Positions 35,529-46,560 of a stretch of DNA of 64,000 bases are shown here, in pieces. Both the position numbers and the translations under genes were made by a program. The first letter of the stretch is position 1. Every line of letters begins with the position of its first letter. This stretch comes from Chrysaora quinquecirrha (taxonomy: Eukaryota; Cnidaria; Scyphozoa; Semaeostomeae; Pelagiidae): contig JACTAT010000010.1 in the NCBI GenBank assembly GCA_014526335.1, positions 4,892,282 to 4,956,281 on the forward strand. Direction: 5' to 3'. The notes beneath the pieces were generated by a model. The model worked only from the letters and a program-made list of their open reading frames with translations. It made no database searches and was not told the DNA's origin.

Positions 35529-35888
35529 GTGAAGAAAAGAACAAAACTGGAACAGAGAAGAAGACGAGTAACAGATTTCAGGTCATTTAGAGACTTGCTA
35601 CAACATACATACAAGTACAACAGAGCATCGTGGTCACGTCAAGAAAACATTACTGGCAGGAAAGCAGAATTTTGCCAGGAAAAACAACCGGACAAAACAA
35701 CAATCAATATAAAAAATGTCATAAAATTTAATTGCCAATATTTCCTTCAGCAAGCCGACAGCATGTACAAAATTACAAAATCAACCCGTACAGACCACGA
35801 TCATTCTTTGAATTGGCATCGTGAAAAACGTTCTCCTCTTGAAACCAGGCGGGTTAATAGGTTTCTGATGCAAGGGCTCCAAAAGTAA
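35529..35888 (+). CDS. Hypothetical open frame, unrecognised
   Basis: A 119-codon open frame beginning MKKRTKLEQRRRRVTDF and ending MQGLQK. It is basic and hydrophilic, with no signal peptide, membrane segment or motif that I recognise. It sits alone between TCF and the fold-back element, with no neighbouring exons seen. It may be chance or a retroelement scrap. Low support. Confidence 0.12.
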   Translation: MKKRTKLEQRRRRVTDFRSFRDLLQHTYKYNRASWSRQENITGRKAEFCQEKQPDKTTINIKNVIKFNCQYFLQQADSMYKITKSTRTDHDHSLNWHREKRSPLETRRVNRFLMQGLQK

Positions 35889-36059
35889 AAGGTTCCATAA
35901 CAACTCGGGGTCACGCCCTGTGCGTCTCAGGGTCAAGTATCCCACCCCATAGAAGGAGGAATTGGGCTCAAGAGGAGGTCCCCGATGAACCCTTCTAAAA
36001 GCACCTCAAAGTTTATTTGCATTGTTTTTGCAATAGAAACTACGCTCATATAATGTTCA

Positions 36060-36560
36060 GGGAACGAAAGCCCTCCCGAAGAAACAGTTTGGTTTTGGGG
36101 TTGTATTCCTTGGAGAATCACTTTGGCCACTGTTTTTCTCTGGTTCCCTCTTAGACGACCAGGGGGGGACTGTTATATCTTGATTGTCGAATAGCCCCTA
36201 AAGCTCGCCCGAAAAAAAACGGTCTGGTTTTTGGGCTACTCTTGGAGAATAAACTTGCCCACTGTTTTCACTGCTTTCTCTTAGACCAACAGGGGTGTCA
36301 TATCTTGATTGTCGGACACTCAAGGAACAAATTTCACCCACTTGATCATCAGCACTTTTGAGCCGATAAAGAATGAATGTTGCATCTAATATTCAAGGAA
36401 CAAATTGCCCCCCCCCAAACGCCCTCCTAAAGAACTGGTTTGCGGCTATTCTTGGAGAATCACCTTGCCCACTCACTACTCTTTCTGCCTCCCAATTAGA
36501 CCACCAGGGCTGTCATATCTTGATTGTCGGCCCTTTTGAGCCGATAAGGAATGAATTGCA
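36060..36560. repeat. Three diverged copies of a repeat of about 120-210 bp
   Basis: Three blocks (about 36060-36190, 36195-36320 and 36405-36535) share 'ttggagaatcac', 'ttgcccactg', 'cttagacca' and 'ctgtcatatcttgattgtcgg' in order. The last two are also linked by 'cttttgagccgataa'. They form an imperfect tandem array and account for the local open frames. Confidence 0.7.
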
Positions 36561-37482
36561 AATTAGAAAGGTTGATGAGGAGTATTTTGTAAATCGATAA
36601 ATCAACGGTTATAAACACTCCCTGGAGATGTTGACAAGGCGGGAAATTCATCATATGTTTATCAAAAGAGTAGTGTCAATATTTATTTCTAAATGAGCTC
36701 TTTTTTACAATATAAGCTTTTTGCATTTTTGTAATTTTTCGTATTAACACCTGTTTAAATTTCATGAAAATTGTTGCTCGCCAGAATCCTTTTGAAAATA
36801 AAAAAAAACTTTCGTTCCCAGCCTCCAAAAATTTCTTTGCTTCTTCGTTTTGTATCATCACCCTCTTCCAGGTTTTTGGGGCTTCTTGGAAAATTGCAAA
36901 CTCCCTCCCTGGGAAACAGGGCCCTTTTTAACATAGTAACTTTCATAGAAAAATAGAAAATAGAAAAATTTTCTGGGGGTGCATGCCCCCAGACCCCCCT
37001 AATTAGGAAAATCTCTGTGACCCAGTACGCCGTCGCGCATTTACAGCCAGCTGTAGCATCAGTGTGACTTGTACGGTATACATTCTCAACTGAATTACAG
37101 ATGCCCCCTTGTTATTTCTCCAGCTCTGCGCGACTGGTTGTGCATGAATTCCTGGCAAAAAGATTAAGAGAAGAATGAACATGCCAAGACTGGGCTCGCA
37201 CTGTGAAAGAAAACGCTGAATATAAAACAATAGAACAATAAGTCCCCTTACATTTTTTGCCCCCCTAGTTTTATCCCCTTAAAAAAGGCCCTGCTGGGAA
37301 ATATAAAATTGAGGGGTTGATTTCAAATTTTAGGGGGCTTATTTGGTAATTGCATCAAAATTTTCTGAATGATTGGGTCCCCCCCTACTTTTCAAGACCT
37401 TTTTGGGTCGAAAAAAATTAGAAAAGTTGTCAGCGAAAGAAAATTTTCTTTTCACACTAAAATCATCCATGTTCAACCTACT

Positions 37483-39488
37483 CACCCCATGTAATGTCTG
37501 TGCAGTACGGTGGGGGATGTGCAGTACGGTGGCGGATGTTCAGTACGGTGGGGGGATACCATGATTGCCGTGGGGAGGCATCTTGCAGTACGGTGGGGAT
37601 GTTCAGTACGGTGGGGGATACCATGATTGCCGTGGCGGATATTCAGTACGGTGGGGGGATACCATGACGACTGTGGGGGATACCATGATTGCCGTGGGGA
37701 GGCATCATGATTGCCGTGGCGGATATTCAGTACGGTGGGGGGATACCATGATGACTGTGGGGGATACCATGATTGCCGTGGGAGGCATCTTGGAGTGCGG
37801 TGGCGGATGTTCAGTACGGTGGGGGATACCATGATTGCCGTGGCGGATATTCAGTACGGTGGGGGGATACCATGATGCCTGTGGGGGGATACCAAGATTG
37901 CCGTGGGGAGGCATCATGATTGCCGTGGCGGATATTCAGTACGGTGGGGGGATATCTCTGAGTACGGTGGGGGATGTTCAGTACGGTGGGGGTAAAATAT
38001 GATCTTATCAACTAAATCATCGTAAATCAGAGACGGGGGCTTCAGCAACAATCGTCGAGCCTTTCTCCATTTCGAGCGTTAATCTTAGCTTCTCAAAGCT
38101 CGATGGTATCCAAGTGGGATACAAGTACTTCGTTTCTTAAATTTTGGTTGATTTCAATACTAAAACTTTCTTGTTTCATTTTTCTATTAGCAAAGTGCTA
38201 AAGGGCTACTTTGCAGATTGACGAATAGATCAAAATTTCAAATAAAAAGGCTAGTATGCACAAGAGATGCTTTAACTGATTAAAGTACAGCATTTCATGC
38301 ATAATTTTTTTGTGGCAAATGCAATTTTAACGATTATTTGCTGGCAAGCTTTAGAAAACTTCAAAACGAAACAAGATCGCGTACCTCGGTAACAAAGACG
38401 TTTGTGTAACGCAACCTCTCCAATAGTGGCTCTAATGACAATCACACAATTTGTTTTCTTTGAAGAGCTTTACATTGTGGGGTGCATTTATAAGTTGCAA
38501 ATACTTGTAATATTCTTCTTACAAGATTATAACAAAATGCCATTGAAGGAAACTGACTGAGTCCCATTTAGAATATATTCGTCAAATTTACGCATATTTT
38601 GAACAAAAAGATTCCATTTTTAGAATCAATTGGAAGTGATCTTTTACTTGCAGTTGTTAAATTATTTTGTTAGTTGGTGTTCTGTGAACAAACTTCTAAG
38701 CATAGTGAGAGCAAGGTATAAGCGAACGAGTTTTACTGATGGCTTCGCATAAGAGTCCTGCACCTGGTTTTCGAAGTAGAATTTACAAAAACGTGGATTC
38801 AGTTGATAGCTATTCGTTCACGTTGCCATGTATGCCAAAACCATTTGGGAACCCGAAAAAGATAACACAAGCTAGGGCAAATTTGCTTCGAGAAGCTAAG
38901 ATTAACGCTCGAAATGGAGAAAGGCTCGACGATTGTTGCTGAAGCCCCCGTCTCTGATTTACGATGATTTAGTTGATAAGATCATATTTTACCCCACCGT
39001 ACTGAACATCCCCACCGTACTCAGAGATATCCCCACCGTACTGAATATCCGCCACGGCAATCATGATGCATCCCCACGGCAATCTTGGTATCCCCCCACA
39101 GGCATCATGGTATCCCCCACCGTACTGAATATCCGCCACGGCAATCATGGTATCCCCCACCGTACTGAACATCCGCCACCGTACTCCAAGATGCCTCCCA
39201 CGGCAATCATGGTATCCCCACAGTCATCATGGTATCCCCCACCGTACTGAATATCCGCCACGGCAATCATGATGCCTCCCACGGCAGTCATGGTATCCCC
39301 ACAGTCATCATGGTATCCCCACCGTACTGAATATCCGCCACGGCAATCATGGTATCCCCACCGTACTGAACATCCCCACCGTACTGCAAGATGCCTCCCA
39401 CGGCAATCATGGTATCCCCCCACCGTACTGAACATCCGCCACCGTACTGCACATCCCCCACCGTACTGCACAGACATTACATGGGGTG
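37483..39488. mobile_element. Fold-back DNA transposon with 600-bp arms and 5-bp target duplication
   Basis: The unit of 2006 bp starts CACCCCATGTAATGTCTGTG at 37483 and ends with the exact inverse at 39469-39488. It is flanked on both sides by the pentanucleotide CTACT (37478-37482 and 39489-39493), a clean target-site duplication. The arms (37483-38098 and about 38886-39488) are inverted copies built of tandem units such as 'cagtacggtgggggatacc' and 'atgattgccgtgg'. A spacer of about 790 bp separates them. No transposase is present. Arms made of internal tandem repeats recall Foldback-type elements, but I cannot assign the superfamily. Confidence 0.9.
38739..38942 (+). CDS. Small open frame in the fold-back element, unrecognised
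   Basis: A 67-codon frame starting MASHKSPAPGFRSRIYK runs from the spacer into the right arm and stops TGA just inside the minisatellite. Its last 20 or so codons (REAKINARNGERLDDCC) lie in the inverted arm, so their complement is also present in the left arm. It may be a host exon fragment captured by the element, or chance. No domain was recognised. Confidence 0.25.
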   Translation: MASHKSPAPGFRSRIYKNVDSVDSYSFTLPCMPKPFGNPKKITQARANLLREAKINARNGERLDDCC

Positions 39489-39493
39489 CTACT

Positions 39494-41319
39494 GTAAGAG
39501 AAAGTTTGCTGAACAGCTATAGAGCATAACTATCACTGTAATACCAATTTGACACTAAAATGGAAAAAAAACAACTTTAAATTTATTAAACTTTCGAAAA
39601 TGAATTTTCCAAGCGCCAGGAAGTGTCGCCACTGAGTCGCCAGGGCCATTTCAAATTATCTGCAAGATCTAACAAGTTATTTAATTAAACATGCGACGGG
39701 ATCTCCCCCCTGGAAAATATGAAATTGGGGGGAAGAATGTCTCTGGGAGTGGGTTGATGATAAATTAGTTTTTCCGACTGGTGGTTGATTCTGATGAAGA
39801 CAAAAATAAGCTGTATTCCTCAGTAAATTAATTAAACTTAATCATTCCATTCAAGTTTATGAAAAAGTCTGACGTATGAACAATGCCATCACAATCCAAA
39901 CATGTGACTCCAACAAGAAGACAACAGGGCGTGGTCCTTCCTGTTTACAAATATAAGAATCATAGAATCATTTCCTGAAATTGATTGTAAAATGCCATGA
40001 TTTAAGCAATTGAACAACAAGATACCAAAGTCCAACAACAACAGATGTCCTAAAATTGTTTTTGCTGTAAGTTAGTCATGAACTGTTTTTAATTTATGAA
40101 ACGTTCTTGGGCGTTCACAGAGGATGTATGTGCATCATGTTGGAATTTTAATCAATCAATGAGGAACTTGACTTTTGTAAACATCGTGTCGTGTGTCGTG
40201 AGTAAGTCAGTCGTTATTTCTCGAGCACGAACGAAAACACACGCCATTCAACACCATTGACGAATGAATGTTTGCCGTATTCATCCATTCTTGCTCCTTT
40301 TGCAAGCAGCCTTCCTGATTGGTTAACGCGCTGAGCCAATCGTTCCAATCGATCAGTCATTCGTCCTCAGTTCTCCCCACTCTGCACTTGAAGGTGGCGG
40401 CGATTCAAAACTTCAAAAATGCATGCGCTTAACAATGGGTTATCCTGTATCCAGAGCTTTTCTTAGAGATCAGTGAGAGCACCTAACTAAAAATACCACC
40501 GTAATAATCGTGAATATACCTGAGCGTTAACGTGAGAGCGAAAGAATACGAATAAAAGCGAATGAATCTAAATCGAATGAAGCTACACAATTATAAGGAA
40601 GCAGGAAAACGTGATTAGTGTCCAGACTACTAAGATTACTAGAACCCAGACTTCCGTGCTTCTTACTTTATATGTAACCTGTCTTTTTTAATCTATATAT
40701 TACACATTACTATGTTTTTAATAACATTTTATGCATTATCTCCCCCTTAAGTCTTTTATTGTTGGTGTTCCCATTATATATGGTGTTCCCATTTTCGCGC
40801 AAATTTCAGCCTGAGTTTTCATAAATTGTTTTTATAAAAAAGTAGTGTACCAAACAGGATGTAACATTCATGATTTTGTATTGTGTAGAAAACAATACAT
40901 ATTATTGGATTGGCAGAAGAAAACCGAAAAGGCTAAAAAATCAACAAAGAGAAAGGAAAACTTCTGACGTCAAACATGGTTCTTTTTATGAGAACCTTCC
41001 GAAGTTTATTTTAGCTTTCGTAATGAACTTAATCAGTAGTTTTCCGAGATTTTAATCTTTAAATCTGCGCAGTTATTTGCATACTTTGAAAGAATAGTTT
41101 GTTGTGGTATATTGGAATGGAAAGGTCCCAAGGCATCCCCTTCCTGATCCGTTCCACAGTCAAACAATCCACGAATCTATTCCTGAATCAGATTAAAAAA
41201 CCTTCAAACTAAAGAATCACTGACTCAATAACGAAAGTGATTCGTTAAATCGACGAATCAAACAAGCATAAATTGTCTAACACTGAGTTAAAGTAAGGTG
41301 AAGGTTGGAAGAAAATAAA
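39494..41319. other. Intergenic sequence without a visible gene
   Basis: No supported exon. 40300-40420 has GC-richer sequence with CCAAT-like motifs (attggttaac, gccaatcg) that could belong to a promoter, but no transcript can be drawn from it. The open frame at 40870-41055 lacks motifs and is probably chance. Confidence 0.4.
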
Positions 41320-42365
41320 TCTACTTTAAACCTGAACTTAAGTTAAGAGAAGACTGGAAGTACATCTAGTTTTAAACTTCACTTAAAGTTCGGTGAAAGC
41401 TGGAAGTACTGTAGATCTACTTGTAGCTTGTAGCCTGAACGACGAAGGTTTGAATTAGATCTACTTGAAACCTTCAGTTAAAGTTAGGTGACGGTTGACA
41501 GTAGATCTAATTTTGACCTGTATTTGAATTAGGTGTAGGTTAAAAGTTTGACCTGTATTTAAATTAGGTGAAGGTTAAAGGTAGATCTACTTTTGACCTG
41601 TACTTAAAGTTACATGAAGGTTAAAAGTAGATCTATTTTTGACCTGTATTTAAATTTGGTGAAGGTTAAAAGTAGATCTACTTTTGACCTGTATTTAAAT
41701 TAGGTGAAGGTTAAAAGTAGATCTACTTTTGACCTGTATTTAAGGTTACATGAAGGCTAAAAGTAGATCTACTTTTGACCTGTATTTAAATTTGGTGAAG
41801 GTTAAAAGTAGATCTACTTTTGACCTGTATTTAAATTTGGTGAAGGTTAAAAGTAGATCTACTTTTGACCTGTATTTAAATTTGGTGAAGGTTAAAAGTA
41901 GATCTACTTTTGACCTGTATTTAAAGTTACATGAAGGTTAAAAGTAGATCTACTTTTGACCTGTATTTAAAGTTACATGAAGGTTAAAAGTAGATCTACT
42001 TTTGACCTGTATTTAAATTGGTGAAGGTTAAAAGTAGATCTACTTTTGACCTGTATTTAAATTAGGTGAAGGTTAAAAGTAGATCTACTTTTGACCTGTA
42101 CTTAAATTAGGTGAAGGTTAAAAGTAGATCTACTTTTGACCTGTACTTAAATTAGGTGAAGGTTAAAAGTAGATCTATTCGATCTGTACTTAAAGTTACA
42201 TGAAGGTTAAAAGTAGATCTACTTTTGGCCTGTACTTAAAGTTACATGAAGGTTAAAAGTAGATCTACTTTTTACCTGTATTTAAATTAGGTGAAGGTTA
42301 AAAGTAGATCTACTTTTGACCTGTATTTAAATTTGGTGTAGGTTAAAAGTAGATCTACTTTCACT
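41320..42365. repeat. 45-bp minisatellite with palindromic core
   Basis: About 20 copies of a 45-bp unit: ACCTGTATTTAAATTTGGTG followed by AAGGTTAAAAGTAGATCTAC and TTTTG. The copies are regular from about 41500 and degenerate to the left. Each unit contains the perfect palindrome AAAAGTAGATCTACTTTT, extended imperfectly by AGGTT and GACCT on its sides. Two spacer types alternate (AAATTTGGTGAAGG and AAAGTTACATGAAGG). Because 45 is a multiple of three, a frame of 63 codons stays open; it is a repeat artefact. Confidence 0.93.
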
Positions 42366-42787
42366 TATATTTTGGTCAAGATGTCTCTATCGAAAATCAA
42401 GCAGAGCTTTGCTTATATCATTTAGTGCTCATCTACTTGCCCTGAATTCACTAATTCTAAATTCATGCACATACTCCGTTGTTAAATAAAGAAATTGGTC
42501 CAACAATTTGGGGGGGGCTGAAGGGGGGAGTGGAGGACTGTGTTGGGACGGTCAAAAAAGGGAAAGTTTTATTTCATGCCTTAGCCGTATAAGTTGAAAT
42601 GAAACCAGGTTGGGAACAAAAGCTCATATGCTTTAAAAATTTTACAACATACATGTTTCCATACATGTTTCCACTCCACCTATAGGGCTAAAGTACTAAT
42701 TTTAACATTTTTCTACATATGTCCACTGTTTTTATGAAAAAAGGAATATATTAATAAAAATAATAATTCAGTTTAATGAAAATAATA
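42366..42787. other. Intergenic sequence
   Basis: AT-rich sequence between the minisatellite and the SINE, with a short G-run at 42510-42532. Nothing else seen. Confidence 0.4.
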
Positions 42788-43072
42788 TGTGCAGCAGTGG
42801 TTAGCGTGCAGGGCTCACAATGAGAATGTTGTGGGTTAGAGCAACGTTCTTTCCACTTATGATTGCAGAGATAACAACGTTTTGGGCAAGTTTTTAACAC
42901 TAATGTGCCTCCCTCTACCCAGGTGTATAAATGTGTACCTGGTCGGTAGTTATGAGCGCCAAGTGCGGCTGCACCCTTATATATGCTAATGCATCCAGAC
43001 CAGGGGTAAAGTCGACTGAGTAGCCCTTATAGTAGTAGACTAAAAGAACGGCAACAACAACTCTACCTGCAC
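42788..43072 (+). mobile_element. tRNA-derived SINE, copy 1
   Basis: It matches the element at 59630-59925 along its length: a tRNA-like head (CAGTGGTTAGCGTGCAGGGC, then a damaged B box GGGTTAGAGCA), then 'tttccactt', 'gcagagataacaac', 'ccaggtgtataaat', 'gtagttatgagcgcc' and 'gctaatgcatccagacca'. The damaged B box suggests an older copy. A minus-strand open frame over it is a shadow. Confidence 0.85.
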
Positions 43073-44172
43073 AATAAGAGATACCCTTTCCAGAGCAATG
43101 AACTGCCCCGGAGCTACGGTCCTCGAGACGAGGAACGTTGAGAATAGAGGAAATTCCTTGGAGCTTGGGGCGAGGTTGGTAAGAAGCGTGCCACTTCATT
43201 CATGAGTTACCTGTTTCGGCGTCAATTTCGATGAATAAACAATAAACAATATTCATTGTTACAAAATGTGGTATTATTGTTTTCCGTGTAGTTTTATCTG
43301 ATAATCTCATTTCTTTCATTAGTTTATAATCCATCCATTATATCCTGTAGTTCTGTAGCACCACTGGTAGATTCTGTTTTCCTTCCTTCCTTCCTAAGGG
43401 CTCACATGTTTCATTCTGAAGATCTATTTGCTCCAGAGGTTTTAACGCTTGGCTTCGGCTGAATTCGATCGATCGGCACATGCGCAGAAATATTGACCTT
43501 GGACCAGACTCGTAAACAGCACAGCATCGGCAGCCATAAGAAACAGCAACAACCATTTACACGAACGAAAACATTGAATTAGCTGGCCGTTGGCCTAATG
43601 CTCATAGTCCATAATATATAAGTGACACACTTTGCGCTCTATATGATTGCTCAGAATGAGACCTATTACAAGAGTCTGAGGCAGCGCCGTGTAGCGAATT
43701 GCTGTTGTTGTTTGTCTAGATTTTATGAGCGGAACTGAGACTAGTGTAATGAGTCTAGCTCAGAGTGGTTCTTAGTGACCTGTCTATCAGATTGGCCTGA
43801 GGAGTGAACACTAAGACTCGTGGAATAAGTGTATTCTAAGACACACCGTTTTCGTCGAAAGTGGCCGACAGCAAAGTTAACTTGACTGTTTGGGCAGCCT
43901 ACTGTCCGAGACCGACTCGGGTCGAGTAATAGGTTAATGCTGAACCTGAATCTAAAATCTATTAGAAGAAACTTTGAAAACGAGGTTCCAAGGTGAAAGG
44001 TGTATTGAACCCAGTGAAATGATTGAACCAAAAAGGGGTGCCCATTCCAGCGGGGCTACTCATTCTATCCTCGTTTATATGGAACCTACAATCATCGCCA
44101 AAATATTGGGGACACTATGTTCTAAGTGTGCTTTACCTTGGTCCCATTATAACATATTTGGGTAATTAGACC

Positions 44173-44238
44173 CCCTCTCCCGACTCAATGTTGGGACCAC
44201 TATCAACATCGATTTCACCAACATTGAGTTGGGAGGGA
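44173..44238. repeat. Short inverted repeat
   Basis: CCTCTCCCGACTCAATGTTGG (44175 region) is nearly inverted at about 44218-44236 (CCAACATTGAGTTGGGAGGG) around a 24-bp loop. It could be the end-to-end relic of a small MITE. Confidence 0.6.
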
Positions 44239-45176
44239 GGAAGTATGTGTTTTTAGAGCGAGAATTTAAAAAAAGTCGAAGTGTCCAAGCATTTTTGGCG
44301 AGGGTTGTAGTTTAAACTCATAAACACGGGAGTAGTTATTTTTTTCTAAAACGCATGATCAGAAAGTTTGAAGGACCGTAGCTATAGTACCTGTAGTAAA
44401 CATTTCTCCGTGTCCTCTCACACTCACGTTTTTCGATACAATAAAACAACCAGCGTAGGAAAAGGCAAAAAACATTTGCAAAAAAGCAGAAAATAAGCTC
44501 GGATTAAATTCTCTATTTTGATTCCTTTCGAAAAGAACCGACAATAAAAATTTAAGTCATTGAATCAACATATATCCAATCCATAAAGCAAGGACAAACA
44601 CAAAACATGCTGATAAACTATCAAATAAACTGCCGAGTAAGTCATGGATTCAACCCTTTGATCTTCGCCGCAAAACATTAATTAACCCGAGTTCGGTTCT
44701 TCAATGGATGAAACTACGGCCCAGTCCTCTTCCATAAAACTGCTTGACATGACATTTGTAAGCAGTGCAAGCAGTGTATTCAAAGGAGAAGGCAGAGGGG
44801 CTGGGGGATGCTGCAGCCATCTTCTAAAAACCAAAACCGCCGCATTCGGGCAAAAATCTGTAAATGTTTGGCAAAGTTTCAGTAAACACGGGCCTAAGAA
44901 TCGGAAAGACCCGTAAAGTTTGTCTTCCCCTGCAGTCATGAGTGCACTTGATATACAAAGCTTGTAAGAATATTCTAACAATTGCTACAATTTAGCTACT
45001 CTGGCTGTCAAAGCCTGGAAGCCAGACAGGGTGGGCAATGTGGAATAAAGGAAAGGAAAATGGGTAAAGGTCACCCTTCTCCTTCTTTTTCATCGTTACT
45101 CTCATTTCCAACCCCCTCTGTCCTTCAGGCTCTTGCGTCCCCCTGATACTACCCATGACACCGTGAAGCATGTCCG

Positions 45177-45395
45177 TCCAGCTACAGTAGCGAAACGAGA
45201 CAAACAAGTCAGCCTCGCTTCCAGTTACTATTGCTTTGCTATAACTCTCTTTCCTTGTTACTTACTTTCCCCCTCCGCTAGACTATCATAGACTCTTGCA
45301 CGAGCCTGGTACAATCTTATACATCATCGCATGATCTTCCAGCTACAGCAGCGAAAAGAAACAAACAAACAAGCCTCGCTCCCAGTTCTTATCGT
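45177..45395. repeat. Direct repeat, two copies
   Basis: 'ccagctacag', 'agcgaaa', 'gacaaacaa' and 'agcctcgct' followed by 'ccagtt' occur in the same order at about 45177-45225 and 45350-45395. The copies are diverged and about 170 bp apart. Confidence 0.6.
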
Positions 45396-46195
45396 TACCG
45401 TCTTGAATGTCAAAAGCAACTATGAATCAACTTACTTAGCTGATCAGAACTGAATAAAAAATCAAAGTAGCTACACACACATTCACCAGACAGGGAAGAG
45501 GGTACGTAACTATGATCGGGCAGTGGTGTGCCGCTAAGATTTCACGCTCCGGCCCACTCTTGACTGAGATAGAATTCATTGCTCTAGCTGTACAGAAAGG
45601 CTATTATTGGAGGGAAGGGGAGTGGGAAACCCGGTAGGATTAGGGTTAAATAATGCAAGCCAAACCCAAGCCAAAAGAAGGCCAAAAGTTCTTGCGTGCC
45701 TCACGTTATTTTCCAAGATCTTAATCTTTTCTCTTTGGTGCCACAAATCGGTAAATTCTTTTATTTATATCTTTACATACTCGCCTCGAACTCATTTCAA
45801 AATTGTAATTCATAGTCTTAAAGGTAATCGTAATCAGCTTCTTGGATTTTATCATTTGGATGTAACATCCGCATTTGAATATATCATAGCAAAAACGCAA
45901 AAGATTATTACTTTTATCAAGACAACGCTTCCTTCCACATTGAGGATTAAACAACGTACAGACATTCCGAATCAAAAAGGAAATTTTGTTGTTTCCCTGC
46001 AAAGATTAATCTAACGCTGACCTTTTTCATAAATCTTGTTACGATTGTCACACACATGCGATAGTGACACGGGATATGAAAAGCTGATTTTTTAAGGGGA
46101 GGCATCAATCAATCAATCAATCAAACACTCAATTGGTCAACCAAATGAATCGACGAAGCAAATACTCAAGCAATAAGTCAATCAATAAATTAAAT

Positions 46196-46379
46196 AATAA
46201 TCATCATCATCATCATCATTATGATCATCATCATCACTATCATCATCATGATCATGATCATCATAATCATGATCATGATCACGATCATGATCATCATCAT
46301 GATCATCATCATCATCATCATCGTTTCCAACATCACCATCATCATGATCAGCATCATAATCATCATAATCATCATAATT

Positions 46380-46429
<50 letters not shown>

Positions 46430-46560
46430 TATCACCATCATCATGATCAGTATCAAAATCATCATAATCATCATCATGATCATCACGATGAGCCTCATTA
46501 TCTCCATCACCATCGTCATGAATATGATAGTTATCAGCACCAGCAATATCATATAGCACA
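46196..46560. repeat. TCA/TGA trinucleotide array
   Basis: Interrupted (TCA)n with many TCATGA and TCATAA variants. It creates long poly-His, poly-Asp, poly-Met and poly-Ile open frames on both strands, which are not genes. It is preceded by a short (AATC)n run at about 46105-46128. Confidence 0.95.

Larger units (their letters stand above)
34004..37477. other. Upstream region of TCF and intergenic sequence
   Basis: Presumed to hold the TCF 5' UTR and promoter just right of 34003, but no start-site element could be fixed. Two plus-strand open frames, 34710-35135 (141 codons) and 35529-35888 (119 codons), have no recognisable domain. The first overlaps a repeat with G-rich units and is probably not coding. 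The second is lysine- and arginine-rich and lacks evident splice partners. Confidence 0.4.
43073..46190. other. Intergenic sequence, no supported gene
   Basis: Contains the inverted repeat at 44173-44238 and the direct repeat at 45177-45395. Open frames of 60-135 codons on both strands (43338-43556, 44682-44981, 45607-46014 and 45721-46002) show no domain that I can defend. Confidence 0.4.

Noticed and set aside
37482..39529. Frames of 66-116 codons rich in HRTE and YGG motifs
   Set aside because: They read the tandem units of the fold-back arms in both directions; mirrored frames occur in both arms.
42915..43199. 94-codon minus-strand frame
   Set aside because: It is antisense to the SINE copy, and similar frames appear over the other SINE copy.
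45607..46014. Plus-strand frame with a stretch (SVNSFIYIFTYSPRTHFK) that faintly recalls the seventh helix of a class A GPCR
   Set aside because: The NPxxY-like match is imperfect, no other helices are found nearby, and the frame is AT-rich; it is probably chance.
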